From an uncultured Methylobacter sp. (GTDB lineage Bacteria; Pseudomonadota; Gammaproteobacteria; Methylococcales; Methylomonadaceae): 58,250 nt of DNA. This document shows, one piece after another, positions 32,443-42,591 of the stretch. The stretch is from NCBI GenBank assembly GCA_903832775.1, contig CAILCX010000211.1, positions 1 to 58,250 on the forward strand, in the 5' to 3' direction. Every line of letters begins with the position of its first letter. Position 1 is the first letter of the stretch. The notes below the pieces were generated by a model. It had not been told where the DNA came from. It made no database searches and was given only the letters and a program-made list of their open reading frames with translations. Both the position numbers and the translations under genes were made by a program.

Positions 32443-35400
32443 TTACGTTTCTTCCTGCTTGGTCGCCAAACATTTGTCTTCATTCTGAGTCTTAACAACT
32501 AACTTTTTAGCAACGCTTTTATTCCAGAGCCCATGACAGGAAAAACAGGTCCAACCCCATTTTAACCAGTTGAGTAAAGAAATGGCCAACCATAAAGACC
32601 AGATCAACATCAACAAGCGATACGTCATTAATGGTACTGAGATTAGCGTCGCTTTTGCTAAGATTGCCTGACTTCTGTCCTGATACCAGTTTAAGTTAAA
32701 CGCCGTGGAGTTGTTTCCGATAACCTGCATATCGGGGGAGTCTAATAATCCTTGCTCAACAGCTACAAACAGAATGCCCAGCGAAACCAGCGTTAAGCCG
32801 ACCAGGCTAATTTGCAGCATATTAAAATAACGAAAACCGGTAACGGTTTGTTTTTCGCGCCAACCCAGCAGAATTAACCAGGCAATCACAATGCCTGCCG
32901 ATTGCAAAGGAATCTGGCTAAGTCCCACCAATAACAAAAACCATTGCAGTGTTTTTAATGGCGTTAGCGGAATTTTACCCAAACCTGACGACAACAAAAA
33001 TATAACCAACAGTACGCCCCAAAACAAAACGGCCGGCCCCATAGTCGGTCCGAACGTAAATAAAACCCAGCGATCCTGCCCCAGGCTGATATTCAGGTTG
33101 GCGTTAACACCTGCTAAACCCAAATCAAGCTCAGGTGTTGAAAATAGGTTACTTATGCCGGCCGCTTCCCGCCAGCTGATCGAAATTTCCTGCTTGCCGG
33201 GGTTAACCGGCAAGGTTAGTTTAGGGCCATCTTGCCTGATGGGTTGATTCAGACCGTTAATCGCAACAGCCTGTAACACGGCATGTTCGGGCAGAATGAT
33301 GGTGTGCTGCGTTCCTTGTGAACTTGTCAGGCTTAGGTTTAAGTCAGCTTCCTGAGAACGTTGCCCCGGTCTGACACTTAAATGGCTTTTGTCGAGCGTT
33401 AGGGTTTGGCCTTGCAAAGCTTCAGGCCGGGTTATTTGTAATGTGATTTTCTCTCCCGGCCACGGATGCCATTCGGGTAGCCATTGCCCATCGCCATTTA
33501 AATGAATCATGGCGATACCTGAGGTTTCAACATGCCAGATGGGACTGATATCCGCTTTTAAAACCTCTATGAATTGAGTGGTTTCACTTGCAATAAAATC
33601 GATTTTTTCTGATTTTTCTAACGTTGATTCCCACTGCAGAGTGCTTTGCTGGGCAGGAAGATTTATTTCGACTTTACCGTCTTTAACCCGAATTCCTGGG
33701 CTGGTCACCGATTCGCCTCGCAATAAAGGTACGGCTAAAACCACAGCAGAATCAGGCGGTGAAAGCCGTAAGATTTGTGTGATAACGCGCCAATCAAGCC
33801 CCAATTGCAATGTACGTTCAACCTTGACAAATGGCGGCAAAGCGCTCGGTTCCAATAGGGTCTTTTTTTGCTGACCACTGGTGTTGATTCGGCTAAATTG
33901 CAGTTGCTCGTCGGCTTGACCATTTTCCTGTAGGCCAATGACTTGCCAGCCGCTCTGTTGAACCTGGACCCAATTTGGCTTTAATGGCAAAGGCAAGGTA
34001 AATTGACTTGATAACGGCGTATTTCCGTTCAGTGTAACCAGATGTTCGCCTACATCCACCTCCATCCATAAATTGTTATTTTCGCGATACAGTCCTGAGG
34101 CGGCCTTGCCGTCGACCATAACTTGGTTAGGAAACCATTGTTCATAAGCTGCGGGTAAAGGAAGAGCCAGAGCTTGCTGGGCATGAATCTGCAAAGAAAT
34201 AGTTATGTCCCTGTCGGTCAGCACCATGTTCATCTGTTGAATTTGTACGCAACTGGGCAAACAGTCAGGCGGCAACGGTTTCTCCAGAAGCCGGGTTCTG
34301 AGTTCGTCCAGAAGGACTTTGTTCGGAATATCGGCATAAACCTTAGGTGACGGCATGAACAGCATCGGCAAAAGAAAAATCCAGAGCAATAGAGGTGTCG
34401 CAGGGCGAATGGATTTGAAATCAATTTTTTCCAAAGCGCCAAACATCAATAAAGCTAGTACAGCAACCAAAATGACGCGCATAAAATTGAGTAACAGGGT
34501 CAATGTTGGTGTCAAATACCATAAATGCAATTGTTGTTGGGCTGCAACCGAACCATTCCATGTTAACAAAACCTTATGCCATTGCCATTGCGGTAAGCCA
34601 GGGCCGGTCTGCACTTTTGCCTTGGGGTCGATGCGCTCTAAATTGATCTCCCCGTCTGAATAACTATCAGGTAACGATTTTTTTGGAATTGATTGAATTA
34701 AGGTAGGTGATTTCATCATGCTCAGATTTTGAGCGGCAGGCTCCGGTAGATCGATTTCTGCCACCTTATCAACCATGCTCGCATCGAATGTGAAACGTGG
34801 GCTTTGAACAGCGTTTTCAAGTTGTGGATAAAGTCCGGTACGAATCTGCTGAACCATAAAAGGCACGCTCGTTATGATTAGAGCCAACCAGAAAACGTTG
34901 CGATACCAACTCATGAATTTTAAAAAACGGCCTTGTGGCAATACCTTAATCAAAGCGGTGGCGGCCAGAATATTTAGCCAAACATACTGGGGAGAACCAG
35001 GCTCATGCCAGATCAAAATCAGAGTCAGCAAGGCAAGACCGCCCCAATAGCGATTCCATAGCCGACCGGTTGCAAGCGCCGCAATCAAAATAAGGAATAA
35101 ATCGAGCAAGGTCCAACGGGACAGCCAGCTCTCAGGCACATTATCGACGCCACTAGCTGCCAGCAAACGCCACCCGGGTGGCAAATTCAGTTCGGCACTG
35201 ACTGTGTGAAAGTCTTGCTCCCAGCCCACCGCGCTAATTTCGTTGATAGCACCAGCGGTGCGACTGTCGGCATCCAGCATTATTGAGCCGGCTCTGACTT
35301 CCACGCCTTGCTTGCCTGACTTGTCCTGTGTAATCAGCTGATTTTTGCTGTTCAATTGAACTTTCCCGACTTGGGTTTGCGGCAAAGTATTAAGCCGCCA

Positions 35401-36522
35401 ACCGCTGGTCATTTTGCCGGTAATAGTGTCATTGACCGTATAACCTGAGCCGTCAAAATCCAGCCAAAGCTTTCTGGTTAAGTTTAATTGATTCGGCTCA
35501 GGTTCCAGATCGCCCCTGCGCAGGGTTTTAAAAACCATAGACTGCCCCTGAGTGATTTTATAGGCAGGGAGATTTTTCCAGTCGTCAGGTAAATTACTTA
35601 AATTGGGATCAATGGCGCTGAGCTGTTCGATTGCAACGACCCGAAGCTGGGGGCGTGCTTCAAAAGCCCAGATTTCGTCATCGACGCCCTCAGTCAGCTT
35701 AAGCACATTAAGTTCTTTGCTGTTTCGTGCCAGAACGTTAAGTTGCCAATGGCCGGGACGAAGCTGGATTAAAAGTTGTCCGTCTGATTCCAGGCGAGCG
35801 GGCAACGGACTTTCAATACTTAGCGGGATGAAGCCGTCCAAAAGTGGCTTGGGTAATTTTACTTCGCGTTGTTCGCCTGAGACATTCAGGTCCAGTCGGG
35901 TTAAAACCTGTGCCGGGACTTCATCAATGATTTTTCGAAACAGCTGAATAGTCAGAGTATTCTGGATATTTTCCGGTTTTATTGAGCCGGTGTCGCTTGT
36001 TTTTAGCCATAACTGGCCTTCTTTAAGGCTTGGTGTTGCTATGGCTACCCCGTTTATTCGCAGTTCGAGCAATCCGTTATCGTCGGGAACTTTTAAATTG
36101 TCCGGAATAGCTGACCATAAAAACTCTCCCTTGATCAGATAATGACCGTTCGCAGACAGCTTGATTGAGGGAATGCCGTTTTTATCCATAACCAGAGCGG
36201 TGATGTTATTAGCCGTTACATTGAGCGGCCAGTGTGCTTTGTCGCCCGGCAAGCTGATCCAGCTCTCTTGATACACTAAGGCGCTCTGTGAAAAAACGCC
36301 CTTTTCGGAGCTTAACGTCAACTGCGTTTGCGTAGGCCAGCTACATTTCTTTTTCTCATAACTGTTGTAGAGAAAAGGGCATGGGGGTTCGGGACTGTCC
36401 TGTAATACCCAGGCTACCCAGGGTTTAAGCGAATCAGGAACCTGTTCCGGGGTTAACGGCTTTGCCTGAGTGATGGAGCTAACTAATACTGCACTTAGAA
36501 ATAGCCAGATGATACGACTCAT
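32443..36522 (-). CDS. Large membrane protein of unknown function (1359 aa)
   Basis: A 1359-residue protein with an N-terminal signal peptide (IIWLFLSAVLVSSITQA) and long beta-rich periplasmic segments interrupted by two groups of membrane helices. The first cluster is around residues 470-570 (LLDLFLILIAALATG, VFWLALIITSVPFMV), the second around 690-740 (LLNFMRVILVAVLALLMFG, LLLWIFLLPMLFMP). More helices occur near the C-terminus, which ends in a cytosolic-looking stretch with CFSCHG. No enzyme motif or family is recognised. ATG 36522 is chosen because AGGAG precedes it; an in-frame ATG at 36540 has none. It lies between trpG and the tRNA methyltransferase gene. Its beta-rich domains suggest a cell-envelope role, which is inference. 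Confidence 0.7.
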   Translation of the reverse strand: MSRIIWLFLSAVLVSSITQAKPLTPEQVPDSLKPWVAWVLQDSPEPPCPFLYNSYEKKKCSWPTQTQLTLSSEKGVFSQSALVYQESWISLPGDKAHWPLNVTANNITALVMDKNGIPSIKLSANGHYLIKGEFLWSAIPDNLKVPDDNGLLELRINGVAIATPSLKEGQLWLKTSDTGSIKPENIQNTLTIQLFRKIIDEVPAQVLTRLDLNVSGEQREVKLPKPLLDGFIPLSIESPLPARLESDGQLLIQLRPGHWQLNVLARNSKELNVLKLTEGVDDEIWAFEARPQLRVVAIEQLSAIDPNLSNLPDDWKNLPAYKITQGQSMVFKTLRRGDLEPEPNQLNLTRKLWLDFDGSGYTVNDTITGKMTSGWRLNTLPQTQVGKVQLNSKNQLITQDKSGKQGVEVRAGSIMLDADSRTAGAINEISAVGWEQDFHTVSAELNLPPGWRLLAASGVDNVPESWLSRWTLLDLFLILIAALATGRLWNRYWGGLALLTLILIWHEPGSPQYVWLNILAATALIKVLPQGRFLKFMSWYRNVFWLALIITSVPFMVQQIRTGLYPQLENAVQSPRFTFDASMVDKVAEIDLPEPAAQNLSMMKSPTLIQSIPKKSLPDSYSDGEINLERIDPKAKVQTGPGLPQWQWHKVLLTWNGSVAAQQQLHLWYLTPTLTLLLNFMRVILVAVLALLMFGALEKIDFKSIRPATPLLLWIFLLPMLFMPSPKVYADIPNKVLLDELRTRLLEKPLPPDCLPSCVQIQQMNMVLTDRDITISLQIHAQQALALPLPAAYEQWFPNQVMVDGKAASGLYRENNNLWMEVDVGEHLVTLNGNTPLSSQFTLPLPLKPNWVQVQQSGWQVIGLQENGQADEQLQFSRINTSGQQKKTLLEPSALPPFVKVERTLQLGLDWRVITQILRLSPPDSAVVLAVPLLRGESVTSPGIRVKDGKVEINLPAQQSTLQWESTLEKSEKIDFIASETTQFIEVLKADISPIWHVETSGIAMIHLNGDGQWLPEWHPWPGEKITLQITRPEALQGQTLTLDKSHLSVRPGQRSQEADLNLSLTSSQGTQHTIILPEHAVLQAVAINGLNQPIRQDGPKLTLPVNPGKQEISISWREAAGISNLFSTPELDLGLAGVNANLNISLGQDRWVLFTFGPTMGPAVLFWGVLLVIFLLSSGLGKIPLTPLKTLQWFLLLVGLSQIPLQSAGIVIAWLILLGWREKQTVTGFRYFNMLQISLVGLTLVSLGILFVAVEQGLLDSPDMQVIGNNSTAFNLNWYQDRSQAILAKATLISVPLMTYRLLMLIWSLWLAISLLNWLKWGWTCFSCHGLWNKSVAKKLVVKTQNEDKCLATKQEET

Positions 36523-36696
36523 AATGCTCTCCTGATTCATAAACCAAAGAAACGAGCATAAAATAAAGTTAAACCGATAATATAGCCACTACATACTTAT
36601 GGAATAAGGTATCACTGGTTAATTTATTTTATGCCTTGTCCAACAAGCTTTGAAATTTCAAAAATCACGATGTGTAGGGCTGGCGCAGTCAGTTAA

Positions 36697-37287
36697 TCAC
36701 CGTTCCAAAAAATTCCTCAACATATCATGGCCATGCTCAGTCAAAATCGACTCGGGATGAAATTGCACGCCTTCAATATCTAACTCTTTATGTCTTATGC
36801 CCATGATTTCATCCAGATTACCCGCCTCATCCTGTGTCCAGGCAGTTATTTCCAGGCACTCTGGTAAACTTGATTGCTCGATAACCAGTGAATGATAACG
36901 AGTCGCCGTAAACGGATTGTTTAATCCTTTAAACACGCCCTGGTTGTGATGATAAACCAAGGAGGTTTTGCCGTGCATAATACTTTTGGCATGGATAATA
37001 TTGCCGCCGAAAGCGTAACCAATGCTTTGATGCCCCAAGCAAACGCCCAGTATTGGATATTTTTCGGCAAATTTTAAAATGGCTTCAACCGAGATACCCG
37101 CTTCCTTGGGTGTGCAGGGACCTGGAGAAATAACCAGTTTATCGGGTGACAGCTTTTCTATGTCTTCAACAGAAACCTGATCGTTACGCACAACGGTGAC
37201 ATCGCCTCCTAGTTCGCCAAAATATTGCACGAGGTTGTAAGTGAAGGAATCATAGTTATCGACCATAACGACTTTAATTGAACTCAT
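36697..37287 (-). CDS. trpG: Anthranilate synthase component II (glutamine amidotransferase)
   Basis: Supplies ammonia from glutamine to TrpE for anthranilate synthesis; the same family also acts as PabA for folate. 196 residues. Class I amidotransferase triad: Cys in [10 protein letters not shown] (about residue 83), and the His-Glu pair in [26 protein letters not shown] at the N-terminus is the family mark. The start overlaps the trpE stop (ATGA), typical of a coupled trpE-trpG pair. A 14-bp palindrome TTTGAAATTTCAAA (36649-36662) lies downstream. Confidence 0.94.
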   Translation of the reverse strand: MSSIKVVMVDNYDSFTYNLVQYFGELGGDVTVVRNDQVSVEDIEKLSPDKLVISPGPCTPKEAGISVEAILKFAEKYPILGVCLGHQSIGYAFGGNIIHAKSIMHGKTSLVYHHNQGVFKGLNNPFTATRYHSLVIEQSSLPECLEITAWTQDEAGNLDEIMGIRHKELDIEGVQFHPESILTEHGHDMLRNFLER

Positions 37288-38771
37288 GATTGTTCCCCTT
37301 CCAGGCCTGCTTCAGCCATACTCACGGCGCGAAAGATTGCGCGGCCTTTATTCATGGTTTCATCCCATTCGTTTCTGGGTACGGAATCGTAAACGATGCC
37401 GGCTCCGGCTTGTATATGTAATCTGTTATTTTTGATAACGGCAGTTCTGATCGCAATGGCGGTATCCAGATTGCCTGACCAGGCAATGTAGCCGACAGCA
37501 CCGGCATAAATGCCACGTTTGACCGGTTCCAATTCATCAATAATTTCCATGGCGCGAATTTTTGGCGCACCGCTGACGGTACCGGCGGGGAAAGTTGCAG
37601 CCAACACATCAAAAGCATTGTCGCCCTGTTGTAGCGTCCCGGTAACATTTGAGACAATATGCATGACATGCGAATAACGCTCAACAATCATCTTGTCGGT
37701 TAATTGCACACTACCAATTTCGGCGACACGGCCGACATCATTGCGGCCTAAATCAATCAGCATTAAATGCTCGGCCAATTCCTTGGGATCAGCCAGTAAC
37801 TCTTGTTCCAGCTCAAGATCCTGTTCCGGCGTGACACCACGTCGGCGCGTTCCGGCAATTGGACGCACCGTGACCTGGTTATCTTCCAGCCTAACCAAAA
37901 TTTCCGGCGAGGAACCGACGATATGGAAGTCGTCCAGATTCAGGTAAAACATGTAAGGTGAAGGATTCAAACAACGCAACGCCCGATACAGATTTAGTGG
38001 CGAAGCACTGTAAGGAATGGACATGCGCTGCGATAAAACAACCTGCATGATGTCGCCATCGGTGATGTATTCTTTGGCTTTTAAAACGGCCTCTTCAAAA
38101 CCCTGTTGGGTAAAACCCGAGATAAAGTCAGATTCCTCAACTTGTTTGGGTGCGTGATTTTTTTGCGGCTTGGCTTGCAGTTCGCGCAACTTGGCCGACA
38201 GGTCAGCGATGCGCACAACAGCAAGGTTATAAGCATCAGTTTCTTCAGGATTGGCGTGCGTCAACAACAGCATTTTGCCGGACAGGTTATCAAACACCAG
38301 TATTTCTTCGGACACCATTAGCAAAATGTCAGGATTTTCCAGCGGATCAGCTTTTCCTGTACGACGCAGCTTAGGCTCGATATAGCCAATGGTTTCATAG
38401 CCGAAATAACCAACCAGACCGCCATTAAAACGCGGTAAGGTATCAATGTCAGGCACTTTATAACGTGCTTTAAATTGTTCAATCCAGACCAACGGATTAT
38501 CGTGTGTCAGTGTTTCTAGCACTTGGCCATTTTTTTCCACACAGATTTGATTGCCGGTGATTTTGACAATGGTTTTGCAAGGCAGGCCAATTATAGAATA
38601 TCGCCCCCATTGCTCGCCGCCATGTACCGACTCAAATAAATACGAATAAGCGCCATCGGCCAATTTCAGATAGGCGCTTAAAGGTGTATCAAGATCGGCC
38701 AGGACTTCGCGGCAAATCGGGATGCGGTTATAGCCCTGTTGGGAGTAATGATTGAATTGTTCTGGGGTCAT
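37284..38771 (-). CDS. trpE: Anthranilate synthase component I
   Basis: Converts chorismate to anthranilate, the committed step of tryptophan synthesis, with TrpG. 495 residues from ATG 38771 (MTPEQFNHY); an upstream in-frame start would add 13 residues. Signature of the chorismate-binding domain: [20 protein letters not shown] with [35 protein letters not shown]. The feedback element [15 protein letters not shown] near residue 50 is in the expected position. PabB is a paralogue, but the overlap with the glutamine subunit and the full-length N-terminus favour TrpE. Confidence 0.94.
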   Translation of the reverse strand: MTPEQFNHYSQQGYNRIPICREVLADLDTPLSAYLKLADGAYSYLFESVHGGEQWGRYSIIGLPCKTIVKITGNQICVEKNGQVLETLTHDNPLVWIEQFKARYKVPDIDTLPRFNGGLVGYFGYETIGYIEPKLRRTGKADPLENPDILLMVSEEILVFDNLSGKMLLLTHANPEETDAYNLAVVRIADLSAKLRELQAKPQKNHAPKQVEESDFISGFTQQGFEEAVLKAKEYITDGDIMQVVLSQRMSIPYSASPLNLYRALRCLNPSPYMFYLNLDDFHIVGSSPEILVRLEDNQVTVRPIAGTRRRGVTPEQDLELEQELLADPKELAEHLMLIDLGRNDVGRVAEIGSVQLTDKMIVERYSHVMHIVSNVTGTLQQGDNAFDVLAATFPAGTVSGAPKIRAMEIIDELEPVKRGIYAGAVGYIAWSGNLDTAIAIRTAVIKNNRLHIQAGAGIVYDSVPRNEWDETMNKGRAIFRAVSMAEAGLEGEQS

Positions 38772-38775
38772 GGTG

Positions 38776-38958
38776 TTAGGTGAATAGTTGTATATCTTCA
38801 ATCGTCTCATTTAAAAGGCGAAAGTGCTTATCCAATGAATAGATTTTACAATTCTGTTGTTTTAAGTTTTGGGCAATCAGTAAACCAGGAATGCCAATTC
38901 CATTGTTGCCACTTTTAAAATAGTCTATCCAAATAGATGTATCAATCAAAACGCGCAC
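38776..38958 (-). pseudogene. vapC: VapC toxin with internal deletion
   Basis: Codes for 60 residues: MRVLIDTSIWIDYFKSGNN joined in frame to GIGIPGLLIAQN and a normal C-terminus [13 protein letters not shown]. Both ends match VapC PIN toxins (usually ~130 aa), but about 70 central residues, including the conserved Glu, are gone. A second lesion is visible: the conserved Asp in GIPDLLIAQ is Gly (residue 25). Only Asp6 and Asp43 of the acidic set remain. It starts inside the last codons of vapB (17-base overlap). Confidence 0.8.
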
Positions 38959-39148
38959 TACGGTTTCTTAAACTGTCTAAGTCTATATCCAAATCAAAGG
39001 CGCCTTTATACGATTTTAAATCAGCCACTTTGTTTTTTTTAATAAGCTCTTGCAATGCTAAAACAATAACTTTAGTTTTTTTTTTACTATCGTTTAGCTG
39101 CATAGCTTCTTTTATTAAATCATCTGGCAAATCGAGTGAAGTTTTCAT
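38942..39148 (-). CDS. vapB: VapB-type antitoxin
   Basis: 68 residues from ATG 39148 (MKTSLDLPDDLIKEAMQLND); an upstream in-frame start at 39232 would add 28 residues unlike the family. The N-terminal ribbon-helix-helix (SLDLPDDLIKEAM) binds DNA and the acidic-hydrophobic tail (FDLDIDLDSLRNRSARFD) normally wraps the VapC toxin. The antitoxin appears intact while its toxin is not. Confidence 0.85.
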   Translation of the reverse strand: MKTSLDLPDDLIKEAMQLNDSKKKTKVIVLALQELIKKNKVADLKSYKGAFDLDIDLDSLRNRSARFD

Positions 39149-39176
39149 GGATATATTGCTACAATAGAACCCTTTG

Positions 39177-39203
39177 GTTGGGTTAGCGCTAGAGTAACCC
39201 AAC
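39177..39203. repeat. Palindromic repeat (GTTGGGTTA...TAACCCAAC)
   Basis: Perfect 9-bp arms GTTGGGTTA (39177-39185) and TAACCCAAC (39195-39203), 9-base loop. Repeats of this form are common REP-like elements in bacterial genomes (by recall). It lies between vapB and rpe and may act as the rpe terminator. Confidence 0.75.
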
Positions 39204-39247
39204 ACATCAAAGCGACAAATGATGGGTTTCACTTTCGCGCTACAAAA

Positions 39248-39919
39248 TTAAACCGCTTTAGCCAATTCAACACGCATTTCATCGATCACTTTTTTGTAAT
39301 CAGGTTGGCTGAAAATCGCTGAACCGGCCACGAAAGTATCGGCACCGGCTGCTTTAATTTCGCGGATATTGTCAGTTTTTACGCCGCCGTCAATTTCCAA
39401 ACGAATATTTAAACCGCTGTCGTCGATTCTTTTTCTTACCAGTCTTAATTTATCCAGTGCCGAAGGGATAAATGACTGACCGCCAAAGCCAGGATTTACA
39501 GACATCAATAAAATCATGTCCAGTTTGTCCATAACATAATCCAGATAATGCAAAGGCGTGCCTGGATTAAAGACCAAACCTGCCTGGCAACCGCAATCTT
39601 TAATCAATTGCAGAGTACGATCGATATGTACCGAAGCTTCTGGATGAAAAGTAATGATGCTGGCACCGGCTTTGGCAAAGTCAGGAATTAGACGGTCAAC
39701 CGGCTCAACCATCAAATGCACGTCAATCGGTGCGGTAACGCCGTGTTTTCTCAGAGCTTCGCAAACCAAAGGCCCGATAGTCAGGTTTGGGACGAAATGG
39801 TTGTCCATGACATCAAAATGCACCACATCGGCGCCGGCTTTTAAAACGTTATCAACTTCTTCGCCTAATTTTGCAAAATTAGCTGACAGGATGGAGGGAG
39901 CAATCCAGTTTTCGTTCAT
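39248..39919 (-). CDS. rpe: Ribulose-phosphate 3-epimerase
   Basis: Interconverts ribulose 5-phosphate and xylulose 5-phosphate in the pentose phosphate pathway (and the ribulose monophosphate cycle of methanotrophs). 223 residues from ATG 39919, with AGAGG 8 bases upstream; a TTG two codons earlier is too close to that site. TIM-barrel motifs: [47 protein letters not shown] and EIDGGVK, which give the metal-binding His/Asp residues and the phosphate loop. Length is typical. Confidence 0.96.
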   Translation of the reverse strand: MNENWIAPSILSANFAKLGEEVDNVLKAGADVVHFDVMDNHFVPNLTIGPLVCEALRKHGVTAPIDVHLMVEPVDRLIPDFAKAGASIITFHPEASVHIDRTLQLIKDCGCQAGLVFNPGTPLHYLDYVMDKLDMILLMSVNPGFGGQSFIPSALDKLRLVRKRIDDSGLNIRLEIDGGVKTDNIREIKAAGADTFVAGSAIFSQPDYKKVIDEMRVELAKAV

Positions 39920-40037
39920 TTTCAAATCCTCTAAAGTTAAAAATCGGTCATTATATCTTTTTTTTTGTTATAGCTCTTGTGTTTACATTTGCTGACTATA
40001 ATAGCTGCACTTAAAAACATCCGGATTAGCTAAGCTC

Positions 40038-40913
40038 ATGAAACTGGTCACCTTTACCCATAACCACGAAACCCGTGTAGGCGCTGTCGTTGATGGCTAT
40101 GTCGTTGACAGCAAAAATAATACTAAAATCCCGGCAACTATGCTTGAATTTCTGAATGCCGGTGGTCAGGCGCTGGAGACGATGCAACAACAGATTGATA
40201 GTGGCAATGACCGAATCGCGGTGGTTCAGGTCAAGCTGAAGGCGCCGATACCCAGGCCGGGCAAGTACTTGGGCATTAGCCTGAATTATGTAGACCATAT
40301 CAAAGAAACCGGGCGTGATAAACCCGAATTCCCCAGTTTTTTTACCAAACAAAGCACTTGCGTCATCGGTCATGGCGAGGCCATACATCGCCCCAAAGTT
40401 TCCGATAAGCTCGATTATGAAGGCGAACTGGCGTTTGTGATTGGCACACGTTGCCGCCGTGTGCCGGTCGATAAGGCGGCTCAGGTTATTGCCGGTTTTA
40501 CTATTGCCAATGATGTTTCAGTGCGCGACTGGCAGTTTCGCTCACCCACTTTTACCGTGGGCAAATCCTTTGACACCCATGGTCCGCTGGGGCCGTGGCT
40601 GGTCACTAGCGATGAAATCAGTGATCCGCATAATTTGGATATTAAAACCTGGATTGACGATGACCTTCGGCAAAACTCTAATACCCGGCAAATGATTTTT
40701 AACTGCTATGAAATGATTGCCTATTTATCGCAAGCGATGACGTTGGAACCCGGCGATGTCATCAGTACCGGAACGCCCAGCGGTGTCGGCGTAGGCATGA
40801 CGCCGCGCGGTTATATGTTACCGGGACAAACCGCCCGTGTTGAAATTAAAGGCATTGGAACACTGGTTAATCCGGTCATTGAAGAGCCGGATGATTGGTT
40901 AGGCAATGGTTAA
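40038..40913 (+). CDS. Fumarylacetoacetate hydrolase family protein
   Basis: Metal-dependent hydrolase or isomerase of the FAH family, acting on 2-oxo acids or hydroxymuconic-type products. 291 residues. The C-terminal catalytic domain begins near residue 75 (PRPGKYLGISLNY). The metal-binding acidic residues lie in DYEGELAFVIG and ANDVSVRDWQ, with DTHGPLGPWLV and GDVISTGTPSGVGVG closing the active site. An exact substrate cannot be inferred; homologues include acylpyruvases and 2-hydroxyhepta-dienedioate isomerases. It stands alone. Confidence 0.88.
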   Translation: MKLVTFTHNHETRVGAVVDGYVVDSKNNTKIPATMLEFLNAGGQALETMQQQIDSGNDRIAVVQVKLKAPIPRPGKYLGISLNYVDHIKETGRDKPEFPSFFTKQSTCVIGHGEAIHRPKVSDKLDYEGELAFVIGTRCRRVPVDKAAQVIAGFTIANDVSVRDWQFRSPTFTVGKSFDTHGPLGPWLVTSDEISDPHNLDIKTWIDDDLRQNSNTRQMIFNCYEMIAYLSQAMTLEPGDVISTGTPSGVGVGMTPRGYMLPGQTARVEIKGIGTLVNPVIEEPDDWLGNG

Positions 40914-41287
40914 AGGTAAAGCATGAGAATTCAAAGGAAACCATAATAGCAAGGTTAGGCCACGCTCTCAGTGTGCTTTGATTTTTAATTGAAACTTACT
41001 GAAAGCCAACGGCCATTTGATTATTGCTAGCCTTTAGGTATTGACTGAATTTTAAGCATTCAGACATCGCGCACGGGCGGTCCCTACGGAATAAAAGATA
41101 AGATCGTATCAACTTGATGTTCAATTTTTTAGATCGGTCGAGACGATTCAGTAAATTAAGGTGTTTGCGTCAGTTTGTCCGGGTGATACATAATGATATT
41201 TATGGCTGCAAGGTCTGATTTGACTGAATTCTTTAAAATCAGAAACTTCAACATCGAGATTAAGATAAAATTCGATCATCCTGATAT
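40914..41287. other. Gene-free gap of 374 bases
   Basis: No open frame, clear promoter or strong hairpin found. A short GC-rich word GCGCACGGGCGGTCCCTACGG (about 41070-41090) stands out and may be a fragment of a dispersed repeat, but no inverted partner is seen. Confidence 0.4.
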
Positions 41288-42118
41288 ATGAATAATAAAA
41301 TAATGAAAAATAAGTGCAATAACGGTACTAGAAGTATTGTTCTAAAAAATTACTATCTCATTACTCCATTACTTTTATCATTTTGTATTTGGTCAATCAA
41401 TGCGCAGGCCGATCTGTTTGATTGGAGTTCGAATGAAATTCAATATTTACATGGGGATGGCTATCAAATGCCTAAGAACTCCAGTGACATCAGCCGTTCC
41501 ATTATCACATTAAGCCATGCTGATGGCTGGGCGTTGGGCCGTAATTTCTTTTTTATGGATACCTTGATTTCTGACCAAGGTGAACCTTCGCAAGTGAATA
41601 TCTATGGTGAGCTTTACAGCTATTTAAGTTTTAGCAAGATGACAGGAACAAATTTATCTTATGGTTTATTTAAGGACTTGAGTTTAACGGGGGGCGTCAA
41701 TATCGGCGAAAATTTGGACGCAAGTTATAGTGGTACGCGTGTCATATTGTATGGCGTTACTGTCGATTTTAACCTGCCCGGCTTTAAGTTGTTTAACGTC
41801 GATTTTTTACGTCATGATATTTTAGATCCTGTCTCTACAGGCAGTTCTTGGCAAATCACGCCCGTTTGGAATTTCCCTTTCACCTTAGCCGGAACGCATT
41901 GGAGCTTGGAAGGTTTCATCGATTTCATTGGTGAAAAAGGGCCAAACTATGTAGACAATATCCTGGCGCAACCTCAGATACGCCTAGATGTGGGCGATTT
42001 TTGGGGTTTCAGCAAGAAGATTTATTTCGGAATTGAATATCAGTACTGGCATAACAAATACGGAATTAAAGGACTGGACGAAAGCCTACCTCAGGCCTTG
42101 TTAGTTTGGAAGTATTAG
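41288..42118 (+). CDS. Outer-membrane channel, Tsx/OmpK-like
   Basis: A 276-residue predicted outer-membrane beta-barrel. The signal region (LITPLLLSFCIWSINAQA) is preceded by a long basic stretch, so a later start at the second ATG (41303) is possible. The mature part resembles the nucleoside-channel Tsx/OmpK family: IQYLHGDGY, LSHADGWALGRNFFFMD, LFKDLSLTGGVN, and alternating aromatic barrel strands to the end (FGIEYQYWHNKYG, LVWKY). The substrate could be nucleosides, but only family resemblance supports that. It is monocistronic. Confidence 0.75.
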   Translation: MNNKIMKNKCNNGTRSIVLKNYYLITPLLLSFCIWSINAQADLFDWSSNEIQYLHGDGYQMPKNSSDISRSIITLSHADGWALGRNFFFMDTLISDQGEPSQVNIYGELYSYLSFSKMTGTNLSYGLFKDLSLTGGVNIGENLDASYSGTRVILYGVTVDFNLPGFKLFNVDFLRHDILDPVSTGSSWQITPVWNFPFTLAGTHWSLEGFIDFIGEKGPNYVDNILAQPQIRLDVGDFWGFSKKIYFGIEYQYWHNKYGIKGLDESLPQALLVWKY

Positions 42119-42335
42119 AGGTGATTCTTATGCTCAAAATACCGGATTTACTAATAGTCTTGCTTTGGGGCGTAGGCAACTACACAACTCTCTGCGTTTT
42201 TTCTTGTAAAGCAGCAATCTACTCAGTGGTATAGCAACCCAGTACTTCCTGTATTGAAAGAAATGCCCATAAGCCACCCAATAACGAGGGATAAGTAAAA
42301 GACTTACCCCATTTGCCTGGCGCTTAACTTGTTAA

Positions 42336-42485
42336 AAGTACGTAAGGTTTTAGCTTTCTCGCCTTGCGCAGCCGTTATTTCCATGATCACCACGCAAGCT
42401 CATAATCAAGTCTGGCCGGAGTGCAGCGGGTATATAGCGTTAACGCCGCCACAATCCGGAATGCAAAACTAAAACCTTCGTACTT
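42336..42485. repeat. 150-bp element bounded by imperfect inverted repeats
   Basis: Left arm AAGTACGTAAGGTTTTAG (42336-42353) and right arm CTAAAACCTTCGTACTT (42469-42485) are reverse complements apart from one extra T. The interior (115 bases) has no ORF of note. This looks like a small non-autonomous element (MITE) or a transposon end relic. It lies in the 473-base gap 42119-42591, which otherwise has no gene. No target duplication is obvious. Confidence 0.55.
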
Positions 42486-42591
42486 AAATACAAATTAACC
42501 TACTACAGATTTTTGTTCATTCATAGTTAAACAGGTATTCTGTTATTATAACTATACTCACAAATTACTGATTTTTCTATCCATATCATTT

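Noticed and set aside
36649-36662. TTTGAAATTTCAAA as a trpG regulatory operator
   Set aside because: A short AT-rich palindrome downstream of the operon; easily chance.
41070-41090. GC-rich word as part of a mobile element
   Set aside because: No inverted partner, ORF or repeat copy in the window supports it.
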